Source: Streptomyces sp. NBC_01446 (lineage in GTDB: Bacteria; Actinomycetota; Actinomycetes; Streptomycetales; Streptomycetaceae). Taken from it: a stretch of DNA of 64,000 bases. Made by a program: the position numbers and the translations under genes. The notes under the pieces were generated by a model, which saw only the letters and a program-made list of their open reading frames with translations, searched no databases and was not told where the DNA came from. Of this stretch, positions 19,794 to 28,387 are shown one piece after another. The stretch's first letter is position 1. Each line of letters starts with the position of its first letter. The stretch covers positions 930,001 to 994,000 of the forward strand of contig NZ_JAPEPO010000001.1 of NCBI RefSeq assembly GCF_026340095.1. Reading direction: 5' to 3'.

Positions 19794-20729
19794 TCAGCGG
19801 ACCAGGGGTTCGGCCACGGGCAGCGGCTGGTCGAAGAAGTCGTCCAGGCGCAGTGAGGCCGCCGCCGTCATGAACGCGCGGGCCGCGAGCGAGCCCGGCG
19901 TCGCGTCGTGGATCGCGACAGAGATGAGCGCTCGCGCGTCCGGTTCGACGAGGCGCAGCGCGCGCATCCGGCCGGTGACCGGCAGGGCCCTCAGCCAGGT
20001 GTGGGGCACGATGCTGGTACAGGCGCCCGCGCCCACGTTCGCGTACAGGGTCGCCACCGAGTCGGTCTCCACCTGCGGGGTGACAGTGACTCCGCTGCGG
20101 GTGAACGCGGCGTCGATGACCTGACGGATCCGCATGTCGGGGGTGAGCAGCGCGAGCGGCAGCTGGGACGCCTCGGCCCAGGTGAGGGTGTCGGACTGGG
20201 GCAGCAGTTGATCGGCCGCGGCAAGCAGCATGTACCGCTCCTCGTACAGCGGTGTCACCTGGAGTCCGTCCCGGTCCTCGGGGCCGAAGTGGGCGATGGC
20301 CGCGTCGAGCTCGAAGGCGCGCAGCTGCCGGATGAGTTCCGTGGTGGACAGGCGGGAGCGCACTTGGACCTTGGCCAGCGGGTGCGCGGTGCAGAACGCC
20401 ATCACCGGCAGCGCGAGCGTCGTCGAGGCGGTGGGCTCCGCGCCGAGGCGCAGCGTCCCGGTGATGCCCGACTGGACGGCGGCCACCTCGGCCTTGAACG
20501 CCTCCTGCTCGGCGAGGATCCGCTTGGCCCAGACGACCAGGCGCTCGCCTTCGGGCGTCAGGCCCTGGTAGTTGTGGCCGCGGTTGATCAGTGTGACGTT
20601 GAGTTCGCGCTCCAGTTTGGCGATCGACACGGAGAGTGCGGGCTGCGAGACGAAGCAGGCTTCCGCGGCGCGCGCGAAGTGCCTCTCCCGGGCCACCGCC
20701 ACGAAGTACTCCAGCTGCCGGAAGAGCAT
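19794..20729 (-). CDS. LysR-family transcriptional regulator
   Basis: This 311-residue regulator has an N-terminal winged helix MLFRQLEYFVAVARERHFARAAEACFVSQPALSVSIAKLE (shown here only to locate the HTH at about residues 18-37) and a C-terminal substrate-binding domain (about 90-295) that would bind a small acid effector. The start at ATG 20729 gives the canonical LysR N-terminus. It sits between the synthetase and the ketopantoate-reductase-like gene, and probably controls the oxc/synthetase divergent promoter carrying TGATAGT-N5-ACTATCA. Oxalate, oxalyl-CoA or formate are plausible effectors. Confidence 0.88.
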   Translation of the reverse strand: MLFRQLEYFVAVARERHFARAAEACFVSQPALSVSIAKLERELNVTLINRGHNYQGLTPEGERLVVWAKRILAEQEAFKAEVAAVQSGITGTLRLGAEPTASTTLALPVMAFCTAHPLAKVQVRSRLSTTELIRQLRAFELDAAIAHFGPEDRDGLQVTPLYEERYMLLAAADQLLPQSDTLTWAEASQLPLALLTPDMRIRQVIDAAFTRSGVTVTPQVETDSVATLYANVGAGACTSIVPHTWLRALPVTGRMRALRLVEPDARALISVAIHDATPGSLAARAFMTAAASLRLDDFFDQPLPVAEPLVR

Positions 20730-20856
20730 GCCCCGCCTCCTGCTTCGTCCCCCGCATCCCATACGTCCCCGCCCCCGACCAGGTCGAACACACCTGCGGT
20801 GGCGCGCTGCCCGAGCTTACCCGGCGGTCTCGGCGGCGCCATGCCCGAACCGAAGG

Positions 20857-20889
20857 CCCTGCTCCCCCAAGGTCATTGGGGGAGCAGGG
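20857..20889 (-). terminator. 14-bp-stem hairpin terminator after the ketopantoate-reductase-like gene
   Basis: CCCTGCTCCCCCAA (20857-20870) and its exact complement (20876-20889) enclose GGTCA. It lies 8 nt past the leftward stop codon and upstream of the LysR gene, so it separates the two leftward units. Confidence 0.75.
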
Positions 20890-20896
20890 CCGCGCT

Positions 20897-21871
20897 TCAT
20901 CCCGTGCCGGTGCGGCGTGCCAGCAGGTCGGTGGCCGCGTGCACCGCTCGCAGCCTGGGTGCCTCGGCACCCGTGATGTCGGCCATCTCCACCACCGCGG
21001 TCACGATGGCGTCGAGTTCCAGCTGCTTGCCCGCTTCCAGGTCCTGGAGCATCGACGTCTTGTGGTCGCCGACGCCCTCCGCGCCCCGCAGGCGCTTCTC
21101 GATGGAGATGTCCGGGTTGCTGCCGACCCGGGCGGCAATGTCCAACGTCTCCTCCATGAGCTGGGCCACCAGGCGTCGTGTCGGTGGATGTTGGCAGATC
21201 TCCACCATCGTGGCCCGGGTGAGGGCGCTGATCGGGTTGAAGGCGACGTTGCCCATCAGCTTGATCCAGATATCGTCGCGCAGGTTCGGCTCCACGGGGC
21301 ACTTGAGCCCGCCCGCGACCATCGCCTCGCTCAGCGCGGTGCACCGCGCCGAAATCCCGCCACCGGGTTCACCGATGGAGAAGCGGGTGCCTTCGAGGTG
21401 GCGGATCACGCCGGGGGCGTCGATGACGGTGGCGGGGTAGACCACGCAGCCCACGGCCCGTTCCGGCGCGAGGACCTTGCTGGTCGCACCGCCCGGGTCC
21501 ACCGCCTCGATCCGGCGGCCCTCGTAGGGTCCCGCGAGCCGGTGGAAGTACCACCACGGGATGCCGTTCTGCCCGGCGACGACGGCGGTGTACTCGCCGA
21601 GGAGCGGTTCGATCAGCGGGCCGCTGGACGGGTAGGAGTGTGCTTTGAGCCCGAGGAACACGAAGTCCACGGGTCCGATCTCGGTGGGGTCGTCGGTGGC
21701 GTGCGGGTGGGCGACGAAGTCTCCGCGCGGGCTGATGACCCTGACCCCGCGCTCGCGGATGGCCTGCAGGTGCGGACCGCGGGCGATCAGGTGGACATCG
21801 GCACCACCCCGGTGCAGGGCCGCTCCTACGAAGGCTCCGATCGCGCCGGCTCCGAGGACAGCAATCTTCAC
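20897..21871 (-). CDS. 2-dehydropantoate 2-reductase-like NADP(H)-dependent oxidoreductase (PanE/ApbA family)
   Basis: This 324-residue protein has an N-terminal Rossmann fold with AVLGAGAIGAFVGAAL. A conserved VVAGQNGIPWW segment follows. The C-terminal ApbA_C helical domain carries the lysine/asparagine catalytic block IWIKLMGNVAFNPISALT. GTG 21871 is chosen because GAGGAG lies 6 nt upstream. Members outside pantothenate synthesis reduce various 2-oxo acids, so with oxalate genes on both sides a role in reducing glyoxylate- or oxalate-derived intermediates is possible but unproven. An operator-like TGGATACTGTATGCA lies 36 nt upstream. It is divergent from pntA, so an NADPH user faces an NADPH producer. 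Confidence 0.82.
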   Translation of the reverse strand: MKIAVLGAGAIGAFVGAALHRGGADVHLIARGPHLQAIRERGVRVISPRGDFVAHPHATDDPTEIGPVDFVFLGLKAHSYPSSGPLIEPLLGEYTAVVAGQNGIPWWYFHRLAGPYEGRRIEAVDPGGATSKVLAPERAVGCVVYPATVIDAPGVIRHLEGTRFSIGEPGGGISARCTALSEAMVAGGLKCPVEPNLRDDIWIKLMGNVAFNPISALTRATMVEICQHPPTRRLVAQLMEETLDIAARVGSNPDISIEKRLRGAEGVGDHKTSMLQDLEAGKQLELDAIVTAVVEMADITGAEAPRLRAVHAATDLLARRTGTG

Positions 21872-21906
21872 GGCAACTCCTCTCGGGAGGAAGGGTGAGC
21901 CTTGAT

Positions 21907-21921
21907 TGGATACTGTATGCA
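21907..21921. promoter_or_regulatory. TGCATAC-type operator upstream of the ketopantoate-reductase-like gene
   Basis: TGGATACTGTATGCA matches the consensus TGCATACNGTATGCA at 13 of 14 specified positions. It lies 36 nt before the leftward GTG start, where it would overlap the promoter or the 5' leader. Confidence 0.75.
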
Positions 21922-22019
21922 GTCGACTCTCCGCTGTACACCCGTCGCGCCCGAACTGACACGGCCGCGATATCCCCAACTGCCCGGCCGCCGGGGCCCA
22001 CCCCCGACACTCAGCAAAC

Positions 22020-22034
22020 TGCATACAATATGCT
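22020..22034. promoter_or_regulatory. TGCATAC-type operator upstream of pntA
   Basis: TGCATACAATATGCT matches 12 of 14 specified consensus positions and lies 91 nt before the pntA ATG. Together with the site at 21907 it brackets the divergent promoter region. Confidence 0.75.
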
Positions 22035-22124
22035 GCACTGCTCCTGCCCCGTGCCCCTCTTGCTACGCTCCCGACGCTCCCGACGCACCGACGGACCCGT
22101 AAGGCCCCTGAGAGAAGGAGAGCA

Positions 22125-23669
22125 ATGCCCGCTTCACCACCACAACGCATCGGCGTGGTCGCCGAGTCGACCTCCGGGGAGACCAGAGTTGCGGCCACCC
22201 CCGACACCGTCCGCCGCCTGATCGAGCTCGGCTACGAGATCGTCGTCGAGACCGGGGCCGGAGCCGCATCGGGCTTCTCCGACGTGTCGTACGTCGAGGC
22301 GGGAGCGCGCCTCGACGACGCCTGGCCGGCCGATGTCGTCCTCAAGGTCAACGCGCCGTCCCACGACGAGGTGCGGCGGCTGCGGGACGGGGCGACGATC
22401 GTCGGCCTGCTCGCCCCCGCGCAACACTCCGAACTCCTCACCCAGCTCGCGAACAGACCCCTGACCGCATTGTCGATGGACGCCGTGCCCCGCATCTCGC
22501 GGGCCCAGTCCCTGGACGTGCTCAGCTCGATGGCCAACATCGCCGGCTATCGCGCGGTCATCGAGGCGGCCCACGCCTTCGGACGCTTCTTCACCGGACA
22601 GGTCACCGCGGCCGGCAAAGTGCCTCCCGCGAAAGTGCTGGTGGTCGGCGCCGGAGTGGCCGGCCTGGCAGCCATCGGAGCCGCGGGGAGCCTCGGCGCG
22701 GTGGTGCGGGCCACGGATCCGCGCAGCGAGGTCGCCGATCAAGTGCGCTCGCTCGGCGGCGAGTTCCTGCCCGTAGAGGTCGAACAGGAGTCGGCCGGCG
22801 ACGGATACGCGCGGGCCACCTCCGAGGCCTACGACCGGCGCGCCGCCGAGATCTACTCCGAGCAGGCCAGGGACGTCGACATCATCATCACGACGGCCCT
22901 CATCCCGGGGCGCCCCGCGCCACGGCTGATCACGGCCGTGCAGGTGGCCTCGATGAAACCGGGCAGCGTCATCGTCGACATGGCGGCGGCGCAGGGCGGG
23001 AACGTCGAGGGGACGGTGAGCGGCCGGGCGATCGTCACCGAGAACGGCGTCACCGTCATCGGCTACACCGACCTCGCGGGCCGCCTGCCCGCCCAGGCCT
23101 CACAGCTGTACGGCACGAACCTGGTGAACCTGCTGAAGCTGCTCACCCCGGAACGGGACGGGCAGCTGACCCTCGACCTCGAGGACGTCGTACAGCGCGC
23201 GGTGACTGTGGTGCACGACGGCGAGACGCTGTGGCCGCCGCCCCCCGTCGCGGTCTCGGCGGCGCCCGCGAAGGCCCCGGCCGCACCGGCGTCACCGGTC
23301 GATCCGACGCCGCCGCGGCGCCTGTCACCGGCGGGCCGCTACGGCCTTATCGCGCTCGGGATGCTCGCCCTGTTCGCGATCGTCGCCGTCTCCCCCGCCC
23401 AACTCGCCTCCAACTTCACGGTGTTCGCGCTAGCCGTGGTCATCGGCTACTACGTGATCGGCAAGGTCCACCACGCGCTGCACACCCCACTGATGTCGGT
23501 CACCAACGCGATCTCGGGGATCGTGGTGGTCGGGGCGCTGCTCCAGATCGGCCACCCACCCCTGGCCATCAGCGTGTTGGCGTTCCTGGCCATCCTGCTC
23601 ACCACCGTGAACATCTTCGGTGGGTTCGCCGTCACCCGTCGCATGCTCGGCATGTTCTCGAAAGGCTGA
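22125..23669 (+). CDS. pntA: Proton-translocating NAD(P) transhydrogenase, alpha subunit
   Basis: This 514-residue subunit has the NAD(H)-binding domain I (about residues 5-375: IGVVAESTSGETRVAATPDT at the N-terminus, VLVVGAGVAGLAAIGAAGSLG as the dinucleotide loop, and AAAQGGNVEGT). An Ala/Pro-rich linker (about 380-400) and a membrane block of about four helices follow (GLIALGMLALFAIVAVSP to GGFAVTRRMLGMF), as in E. coli PntA. It couples the proton gradient to hydride transfer from NADH to NADP. AGAAGGAG precedes ATG 22125. It is 6 nt from pntB. Its location beside formate dehydrogenase suggests conversion of formate-derived NADH to NADPH. Confidence 0.95.
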   Translation: MPASPPQRIGVVAESTSGETRVAATPDTVRRLIELGYEIVVETGAGAASGFSDVSYVEAGARLDDAWPADVVLKVNAPSHDEVRRLRDGATIVGLLAPAQHSELLTQLANRPLTALSMDAVPRISRAQSLDVLSSMANIAGYRAVIEAAHAFGRFFTGQVTAAGKVPPAKVLVVGAGVAGLAAIGAAGSLGAVVRATDPRSEVADQVRSLGGEFLPVEVEQESAGDGYARATSEAYDRRAAEIYSEQARDVDIIITTALIPGRPAPRLITAVQVASMKPGSVIVDMAAAQGGNVEGTVSGRAIVTENGVTVIGYTDLAGRLPAQASQLYGTNLVNLLKLLTPERDGQLTLDLEDVVQRAVTVVHDGETLWPPPPVAVSAAPAKAPAAPASPVDPTPPRRLSPAGRYGLIALGMLALFAIVAVSPAQLASNFTVFALAVVIGYYVIGKVHHALHTPLMSVTNAISGIVVVGALLQIGHPPLAISVLAFLAILLTTVNIFGGFAVTRRMLGMFSKG

Positions 23670-23675
23670 GGTTCG

Positions 23676-25148
23676 ATGAACGCAACCACGGCGGCCCAGG
23701 CCGCCGACATCGTCGCCGCACTGCTGTTCGTCCTCAGCCTGGCGGGACTCTCCCAGCACCACACCGCCCGGGCGGGGGTCGCCTACGGCGTGGCGGGCAT
23801 GGCCCTCGCGCTCGTCGCCACCGTCGTCGTCGCCGGGCGCTCCGTCTCCGGCGGGTCGATCGCGCTGATCGCAATCGCGGGCGCGATCGGTGGCGCGATC
23901 GGCCTGTGGCGGGCCCGCCGCGTCGAGATGACCCAGATGCCCGAGCTGATCGCCGTGCTGCACAGCCTCGTCGGGCTCGCCGCCGTACTGATCGGGTGGA
24001 ACAGCTATCTGGAGGTCGAGGCGCAGCACCCGGGCTCCACCGAGCTGGCCGGTTCGCTGCTGCGGATCCATCACGCCGAGGTGTTCATCGGCATCTTCAT
24101 CGGCGCGGTCACCTTCACGGGTTCCGTGATCGCGTTCCTGAAGCTGTCGGCGCGCATCAAGTCCCGGCCGCTGACCCTGCCCGGGAAGAACCTCCTCAAC
24201 GTCGGCGCGCTGGCCGGCTTCGTGGGCCTGACCGTCTGGTTCACCGTCAGCCCGAACCTCGCGCTGATGATCGCCGTCACCGTGCTCGCGCTCGCGCTCG
24301 GCTGGCATCTGGTCGCCTCCATCGGCGGCGGCGACATGCCCGTCGTGGTGTCGATGCTCAACAGCTACTCGGGCTGGGCCGCCGCCGCGGCCGGCTTCCT
24401 CCTGGACAACAACCTGCTCATCGTGACCGGGGCCCTGGTCGGCTCCTCCGGCGCTTACCTGTCCTGCATCATGTGCCGGGCCATGAACCGGTCCTTCCTC
24501 TCCGTCATCGCGGGCGGCTTCGGCGTCGAGGCCGCACCCAGCGGCGAGGAGGAGCAGGGCGAGCACCGGGAGATCAGCGCCGAGGACACCGCGAACGCAC
24601 TGCTCAACGCCACACAAGTGATCATCACGCCGGGGTACGGCATGGCGGTCGCCCAGGCCCAGCACCCGGTGGCGGAGCTGACGCGCCGCCTGCGCGAGCG
24701 CGGCGTGACCGTCCGCTTCGGCGTGCACCCCGTGGCCGGGCGGCTGCCTGGGCACATGAACGTCCTCCTGGCCGAGGCCCGCGTCCCGTACGACGTCGTC
24801 CTGGAGATGGACGAGATCAACGACGACTTCGCCGGCACCTCGGTGGTCCTGGTCATCGGCGCCAACGACACGGTCAATCCGGCGGCGATGGACGATCCGG
24901 CCAGCCCCATCGCGGGGATGCCGGTACTACGGGTGTGGGAGGCGGAGCACGTCGTCGTGTTCAAGCGGTCCATGGCCTCCGGGTACGCAGGCGTGCAGAA
25001 CCCGCTGTTCTTCCGGGAGAACAGCAGCATGCTGTTCGGCGACGCCAAGCAGAGCGTGGAGGCGGTCCTGCGCGAGCTGGCAGTGAGCAACCCGGGCCCG
25101 GCGGCGGGTTCCGGCCCCAGGCCGGCGGAGCAGCCCGCACCTGCCTGA
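23676..25148 (+). CDS. pntB: Proton-translocating NAD(P) transhydrogenase, beta subunit
   Basis: This 490-residue subunit begins with roughly eight to nine membrane helices (about residues 8-270), including [17 protein letters not shown] and [20 protein letters not shown] segments that carry the proton path. The NADP(H)-binding domain III shows [53 protein letters not shown] and [18 protein letters not shown]. All landmark motifs are intact. It is co-transcribed with pntA (6-nt gap) and followed by a strong hairpin. Confidence 0.95.
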   Translation: MNATTAAQAADIVAALLFVLSLAGLSQHHTARAGVAYGVAGMALALVATVVVAGRSVSGGSIALIAIAGAIGGAIGLWRARRVEMTQMPELIAVLHSLVGLAAVLIGWNSYLEVEAQHPGSTELAGSLLRIHHAEVFIGIFIGAVTFTGSVIAFLKLSARIKSRPLTLPGKNLLNVGALAGFVGLTVWFTVSPNLALMIAVTVLALALGWHLVASIGGGDMPVVVSMLNSYSGWAAAAAGFLLDNNLLIVTGALVGSSGAYLSCIMCRAMNRSFLSVIAGGFGVEAAPSGEEEQGEHREISAEDTANALLNATQVIITPGYGMAVAQAQHPVAELTRRLRERGVTVRFGVHPVAGRLPGHMNVLLAEARVPYDVVLEMDEINDDFAGTSVVLVIGANDTVNPAAMDDPASPIAGMPVLRVWEAEHVVVFKRSMASGYAGVQNPLFFRENSSMLFGDAKQSVEAVLRELAVSNPGPAAGSGPRPAEQPAPA

Positions 25149-25175
25149 CCGTCAAGTAGACGTACACCGCCGATA

Positions 25176-25218
25176 CGACGCGCGGCGGCCGGGATGCTCT
25201 CCCGGTCGCCGCGCGTCG
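25176..25218 (+). terminator. Hairpin terminator after pntAB
   Basis: CGACGCGCGGCG (25176-25187) pairs exactly with CGCCGCGCGTCG (25207-25218). The inner bases GCCGGGA/TCCCGG extend the stem further. It lies 28 nt past the pntB stop. Confidence 0.75.
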
Positions 25219-25257
25219 CGCTTGGCCAGTTCCGGGATCTGCACAACAGACTCAGAT

Positions 25258-25278
25258 TGCATACAGAAGCCTATATGC
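25258..25278. promoter_or_regulatory. Long-spaced TGCATAC operator upstream of the first FCD-GntR gene
   Basis: TGCATAC at 25258 is followed by AGAAGCC and then TATATGC at 25272-25278, so the half-sites are separated by about 7-8 nt instead of one. The site resembles the one upstream of the second GntR gene (shared CCT-N-TAT-N-CTG order). It lies 57 nt before the start codon, which suggests autoregulation. Confidence 0.6.
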
Positions 25279-25335
25279 TGCACGGGAGCCCTCCACCACA
25301 GCACCTCCCCGCAGCCCGCCACCCCGAGGGAGCCC

Positions 25336-26034
25336 ATGCGCGAGCCACGCACTTTCCCAGGCACCGCGACGACACCGGTCGCCAGGCCGGCACCTCTGCG
25401 CCAAGCCGTGTACGACGTCTTGATCGAGCTGATCGTGGGGGGCGTACTCCAGCCGGGCCAGCATCTGATCGAGGCCGAACTCGCCGTGAACCTGGGCGTG
25501 AGCCGCCAGCCGGTGCGCGAGGCGCTCCTGCGTCTACAGTCCGATGGATGGGTGGAACTGCGCCCCGCGCAGGGCGCGTTCGTGCACAGCCCGACCGTCG
25601 AGGAAGCCGCCCAGCTCCTCAGCGTCCGCGCCGTCCTGGAGACCCACGCGGCGCACGGCGCCGCACAGTACGCGACCGGTGCGGACATCGCGCGCCTGTG
25701 GGAACTGCAGGCCGCCGGAATAGCCGCGCTCTCCGCGGACGACGCCCGCGGCATCGTCGAGGCGAACGCGGCGCTGCACGGATTCATCACCGAGCTGGCG
25801 CGCAACCCCATCCTCGCCGAGCTGATCCGGCAGGTCGACCGCCGCGTGCGCTGGTACTACATGCCCATCGCGCGACCACGCGGCAAGGACGCGTGGAACG
25901 AGCACGCCGAGATCATCGACCGCATCGCGGTCGGCGACGCCGACCGGGCCGAGGCCCTGATGCACCAGCACACCCGGACGACCACCGACTTCTACTGCCG
26001 GCAGCTGAGTGCCGTGCCCCGGGCCCGGGCGTAA
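25336..26034 (+). CDS. GntR-family regulator, FCD (FadR) subfamily, copy 1
   Basis: This 232-residue dimeric DNA-binding regulator has a winged helix at about residues 20-85 (PLRQAVYDVLIELIVGG, GVSRQPVREALLRLQSDGWV, LRPAQGAFVHSP) and an all-helical FCD effector domain at about 95-220. In the FCD domain an Asp/Asn and three His can bind a metal and a carboxylate (ANAALHGFITELARNP, NEHAEIIDRI, ALMHQHTRTT). ATG 25336 follows GAGGGAG; longer frames cross the operator. It closely resembles the second regulator at 33799, especially in the recognition helix, so both may bind TGCATACNGTATGCA. Oxalate, formate or a CoA derivative is the likely ligand class. Confidence 0.9.
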   Translation: MREPRTFPGTATTPVARPAPLRQAVYDVLIELIVGGVLQPGQHLIEAELAVNLGVSRQPVREALLRLQSDGWVELRPAQGAFVHSPTVEEAAQLLSVRAVLETHAAHGAAQYATGADIARLWELQAAGIAALSADDARGIVEANAALHGFITELARNPILAELIRQVDRRVRWYYMPIARPRGKDAWNEHAEIIDRIAVGDADRAEALMHQHTRTTTDFYCRQLSAVPRARA

Positions 26035-26211
26035 GGGCTGCGACACCGGACGGGCTCACCTCAACTTCCATACCTGACACACCAATTGGCCGGAGCCGGA
26101 CGGAGCAGGGAGCGCACCCCACCGTCCGGCCCCGGCGCGTGTCACGGGTGCCCGCCGGACGACTGCCGCCGCCGTCCAGCGCTGTGTCCGCATCCGCGCA
26201 CGGTCTGCGGT

Positions 26212-26235
26212 CCCGGGCGCGAGGACGCGCCCGGG
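26212..26235. terminator. Hairpin between the convergent GntR and carrier genes
   Basis: CCCGGGCGCG and CGCGCCCGGG form a perfect 10-bp stem with an AGGA loop, 8 nt from the leftward stop at 26243. It can serve both convergent transcripts. The remaining 26035-26211 has no recognisable gene. Confidence 0.65.
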
Positions 26236-26242
26236 TGTCCAC

Positions 26243-27661
26243 TCAATTCGCCGCGCTGGTCAGCCCTCGGCTGTCGCTGCCGGAGGCGGGCTGCACACCA
26301 GGCAGCTCCTGGTCCGCGGGGCGGCCGGGCTGGCCCAGCAGCAGGGTGATCAGGGCCGACAGGAAGGCGATGCCCCCTGCCAGGTAGTAGCCGCCCGAGT
26401 AGCCCCAGGCGCTGATCACCGAAGCGGCCAGGCCGCCACCACCGACACCGCCGACCAGCTTGGCGCTGTAGACGAGGCCGTAGTTGGTGGCGTTGTTGTT
26501 CTCCCCGAAGTAGTCCGGGACCAGTGCCGCGAACAGCGGGTAGAAGGCGCCGCCGCCGAAGCCGTTGACGAAGGCGAAGATCAGGAACATCGGCTCGTTG
26601 TGGGCCTGCCCCGACCACAGCACGCCGAACTGCGCGACGCCCGCGATCACAAGGACGAGCGTCAGAGTCTGCCGGCGGCCCAGCGTGTCCGACAGCCAGC
26701 CCACGGCGGCCCGGCCCACCCCGTTGACCACGGCGAGCACACCCGCCGACGAGGCGGCGATCAGCGGCCCGAAGCCGAGGCTCTTGGCGAAGGGGACCTG
26801 GAAGTTGATGCCGAAGAGGGAGACGCCGCCGATGCAGACGAGGGCGAACCACATCAGCGGCAGCTGCCCGGTCTTGATCGCCTGCATCGGGGTGAACTGC
26901 CCTTTGGCGGGCGGGTTCTTGCGCAGCCTGCGCGCCACGCGATCGGCGTCCTCGCCGCCACCGCGATTGAGCGGGTCGACGTCGTGCGGCCACCAGCTCT
27001 TGGGCGGGTCGCGGAAGAAGAAGCCGCAGGCACCCACGAGGAGCACCATGCCCAGGCCGATCAGGTCGAGGACCAGTTGGTAGTTGCCGGGGTGGAACCA
27101 ATAGCTGAAGACGAAGATCAACGGCAAGGTGCCGTACGCGAATCCGCCGTTGACGAAGCCGGTCCGTGCGCCCTTGTTGTCCGGATACCACTTGCCGACC
27201 ATGTTGATGCAGGTCGCGTAGACGAGTCCGGAACCGGCGCCGCCGAGCACCGAGTAGCCGAGGATCACGACGATCGGGTTCGAGACGTGTGAGATGGCGA
27301 TGAAGCCGAGTCCGGACAGTGCGGCTCCGAGGAGCATGCCCGTCTTCGCGGAGAGCTTTCCGGTCTCCCGCAGCCTGCCCGCGGGGAAGGCTACGCCCGC
27401 CTGGAAGACCGCCCAGATACTGGCGATCCAGAAGGCCTCGGTGAGGGTCCAGCCGTGGGCGTGCTCGAGCGTCGACTCCGCCGAGCTGTATCCGTACTCA
27501 TAAACGCTGACACCCATCATCGCGATCCACGGGAGCCAGACCATCCATGCCCGGGGCCTGCCCAGGATGGAGCGGTCGGTCTCGCCGACGCGGTAGACGC
27601 GCCCGTTGGCGTCGGTGACTTCCCGGTACGAGGTGGAAGTCGCCTGCGGTGTTACTGACAT
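26243..27661 (-). CDS. MFS carrier, oxalate:formate antiporter-like (OxlT family), copy 1
   Basis: This 472-residue, 12-helix carrier has a 40-residue hydrophilic N-terminus (REVTDANGRVYRVGETDRSILGRPR) that is shared with the second copy. OxlT-like family signals include YATCINMVGKWYPDNKGARTGFVNGGFAYG after helix 4 and FGINFQVPFAKSLGF in helix 7-8. VPDYFGENNNATNYGLVYSAKLVGG in helices 10-11 has the conserved lysine position important for dicarboxylate binding in OxlT. It would import oxalate, with or without formate exchange. A TGCATACGGTATGGA operator lies 287 nt upstream. It is convergent with the GntR gene. Confidence 0.85.
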   Translation of the reverse strand: MSVTPQATSTSYREVTDANGRVYRVGETDRSILGRPRAWMVWLPWIAMMGVSVYEYGYSSAESTLEHAHGWTLTEAFWIASIWAVFQAGVAFPAGRLRETGKLSAKTGMLLGAALSGLGFIAISHVSNPIVVILGYSVLGGAGSGLVYATCINMVGKWYPDNKGARTGFVNGGFAYGTLPLIFVFSYWFHPGNYQLVLDLIGLGMVLLVGACGFFFRDPPKSWWPHDVDPLNRGGGEDADRVARRLRKNPPAKGQFTPMQAIKTGQLPLMWFALVCIGGVSLFGINFQVPFAKSLGFGPLIAASSAGVLAVVNGVGRAAVGWLSDTLGRRQTLTLVLVIAGVAQFGVLWSGQAHNEPMFLIFAFVNGFGGGAFYPLFAALVPDYFGENNNATNYGLVYSAKLVGGVGGGGLAASVISAWGYSGGYYLAGGIAFLSALITLLLGQPGRPADQELPGVQPASGSDSRGLTSAAN

Positions 27662-28121
27662 GTGTGCCTTCCCTTGCCTGAAAAGAGCCTGGCGTGCGCC
27701 CCCTGGGGCCTTGCTCTTCGTGCAGTGGTGAAAGCGACTCCCCTCCGGCTATGCGCGCCCGGGCTGGGGCCGGGCGCGGTGGGGGGTACGCCGTCGGCTC
27801 GTCACGGATCCGGGGCGGCATCCCGGAATCCGCCGGCGCGCAGGCGGTGACCTGGTGGTTCGTCCTCGGGGCGGCGGATTCACGTCCGCGGCGAGGTATG
27901 GCAGACAACTGACCTGCCGATCAGGCGCAGGGAGCCTGACCGCAGATTGCATACGGTATGGAGTGCGGAATTCTCGTGTCCAGTGGGACGGCGTGAAGCT
28001 TGACCACTGCATTACCCAACTACCTTTGGCAGCCGTGTGGTTACAGGCCGCAGCGAGCGGAGAGACCGGTTCCGGGCAGGCCGAAGGGCCCCGTGGGCTC
28101 TGCCCGCGGGGCTGCACGACA
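27662..28121. other. Intergenic region carrying the carrier promoter
   Basis: About 460 bp lies between the carrier start and the formate dehydrogenase terminator. It holds the TGCATACGGTATGGA operator at 27948-27962 and an AT-rich patch around 27940-28010. No reading frame here looks like a protein-coding gene. Confidence 0.6.
27948..27962. promoter_or_regulatory. TGCATAC-type operator upstream of carrier copy 1
   Basis: TGCATACGGTATGGA matches 12 of 14 specified positions (the right arm ends GGA). The flank GATTGCATAC...GTATGGAGTG is shared with the sites upstream of carrier copy 2 and the second CoA-transferase, which makes a distinct subclass. Confidence 0.75.
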
Positions 28122-28155
28122 CACAGCCCGCTACGTCACTCCGCAGCGGGCTGTG
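28122..28155 (-). terminator. Hairpin terminator of the formate dehydrogenase operon
   Basis: CACAGCCCGCT (28122-28132) pairs exactly with AGCGGGCTGTG (28145-28155) around a 12-nt loop, 16 nt beyond the fdsD stop on the minus strand. Confidence 0.7.
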
Positions 28156-28170
28156 CCTTCAACTCCACTG

Positions 28171-28383
28171 TCAGCGCAGCAACTTGACCGCCTCGATGAC
28201 CAAGGGGTGCATGCCCGGCGCGTCGCCGTCCGCCAGCGCGCACAGCCTGGTGCGCATCCGCGGATCCCAGAACCTGCTGATGTGTCCGGCCAGTTCGGCG
28301 GCGGCCCGTCCCGCAGGCAGATGCGCGAGGTTCACGGCGATGTCGTTGGCCATGCGGCGCTCAGACGGCTCGGTGGCGGCCAT
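28171..28383 (-). CDS. fdsD: NAD-dependent formate dehydrogenase, delta subunit
   Basis: This 70-residue protein has the conserved pattern MANDIAVNLAHLPAGRAAAE followed by HISRFWDPRMR, diagnostic of FdsD. FdsD is a small subunit needed for stability or assembly of the molybdenum formate dehydrogenase. It is the last gene of the fds operon, 4 nt after fdsA, and is followed by a hairpin. The operon order gamma-beta-alpha-delta matches known fds operons, but no fdsC (sulfur-transfer chaperone) follows here. Confidence 0.88.
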   Translation of the reverse strand: MAATEPSERRMANDIAVNLAHLPAGRAAAELAGHISRFWDPRMRTRLCALADGDAPGMHPLVIEAVKLLR

Positions 28384-28387
28384 GGTG

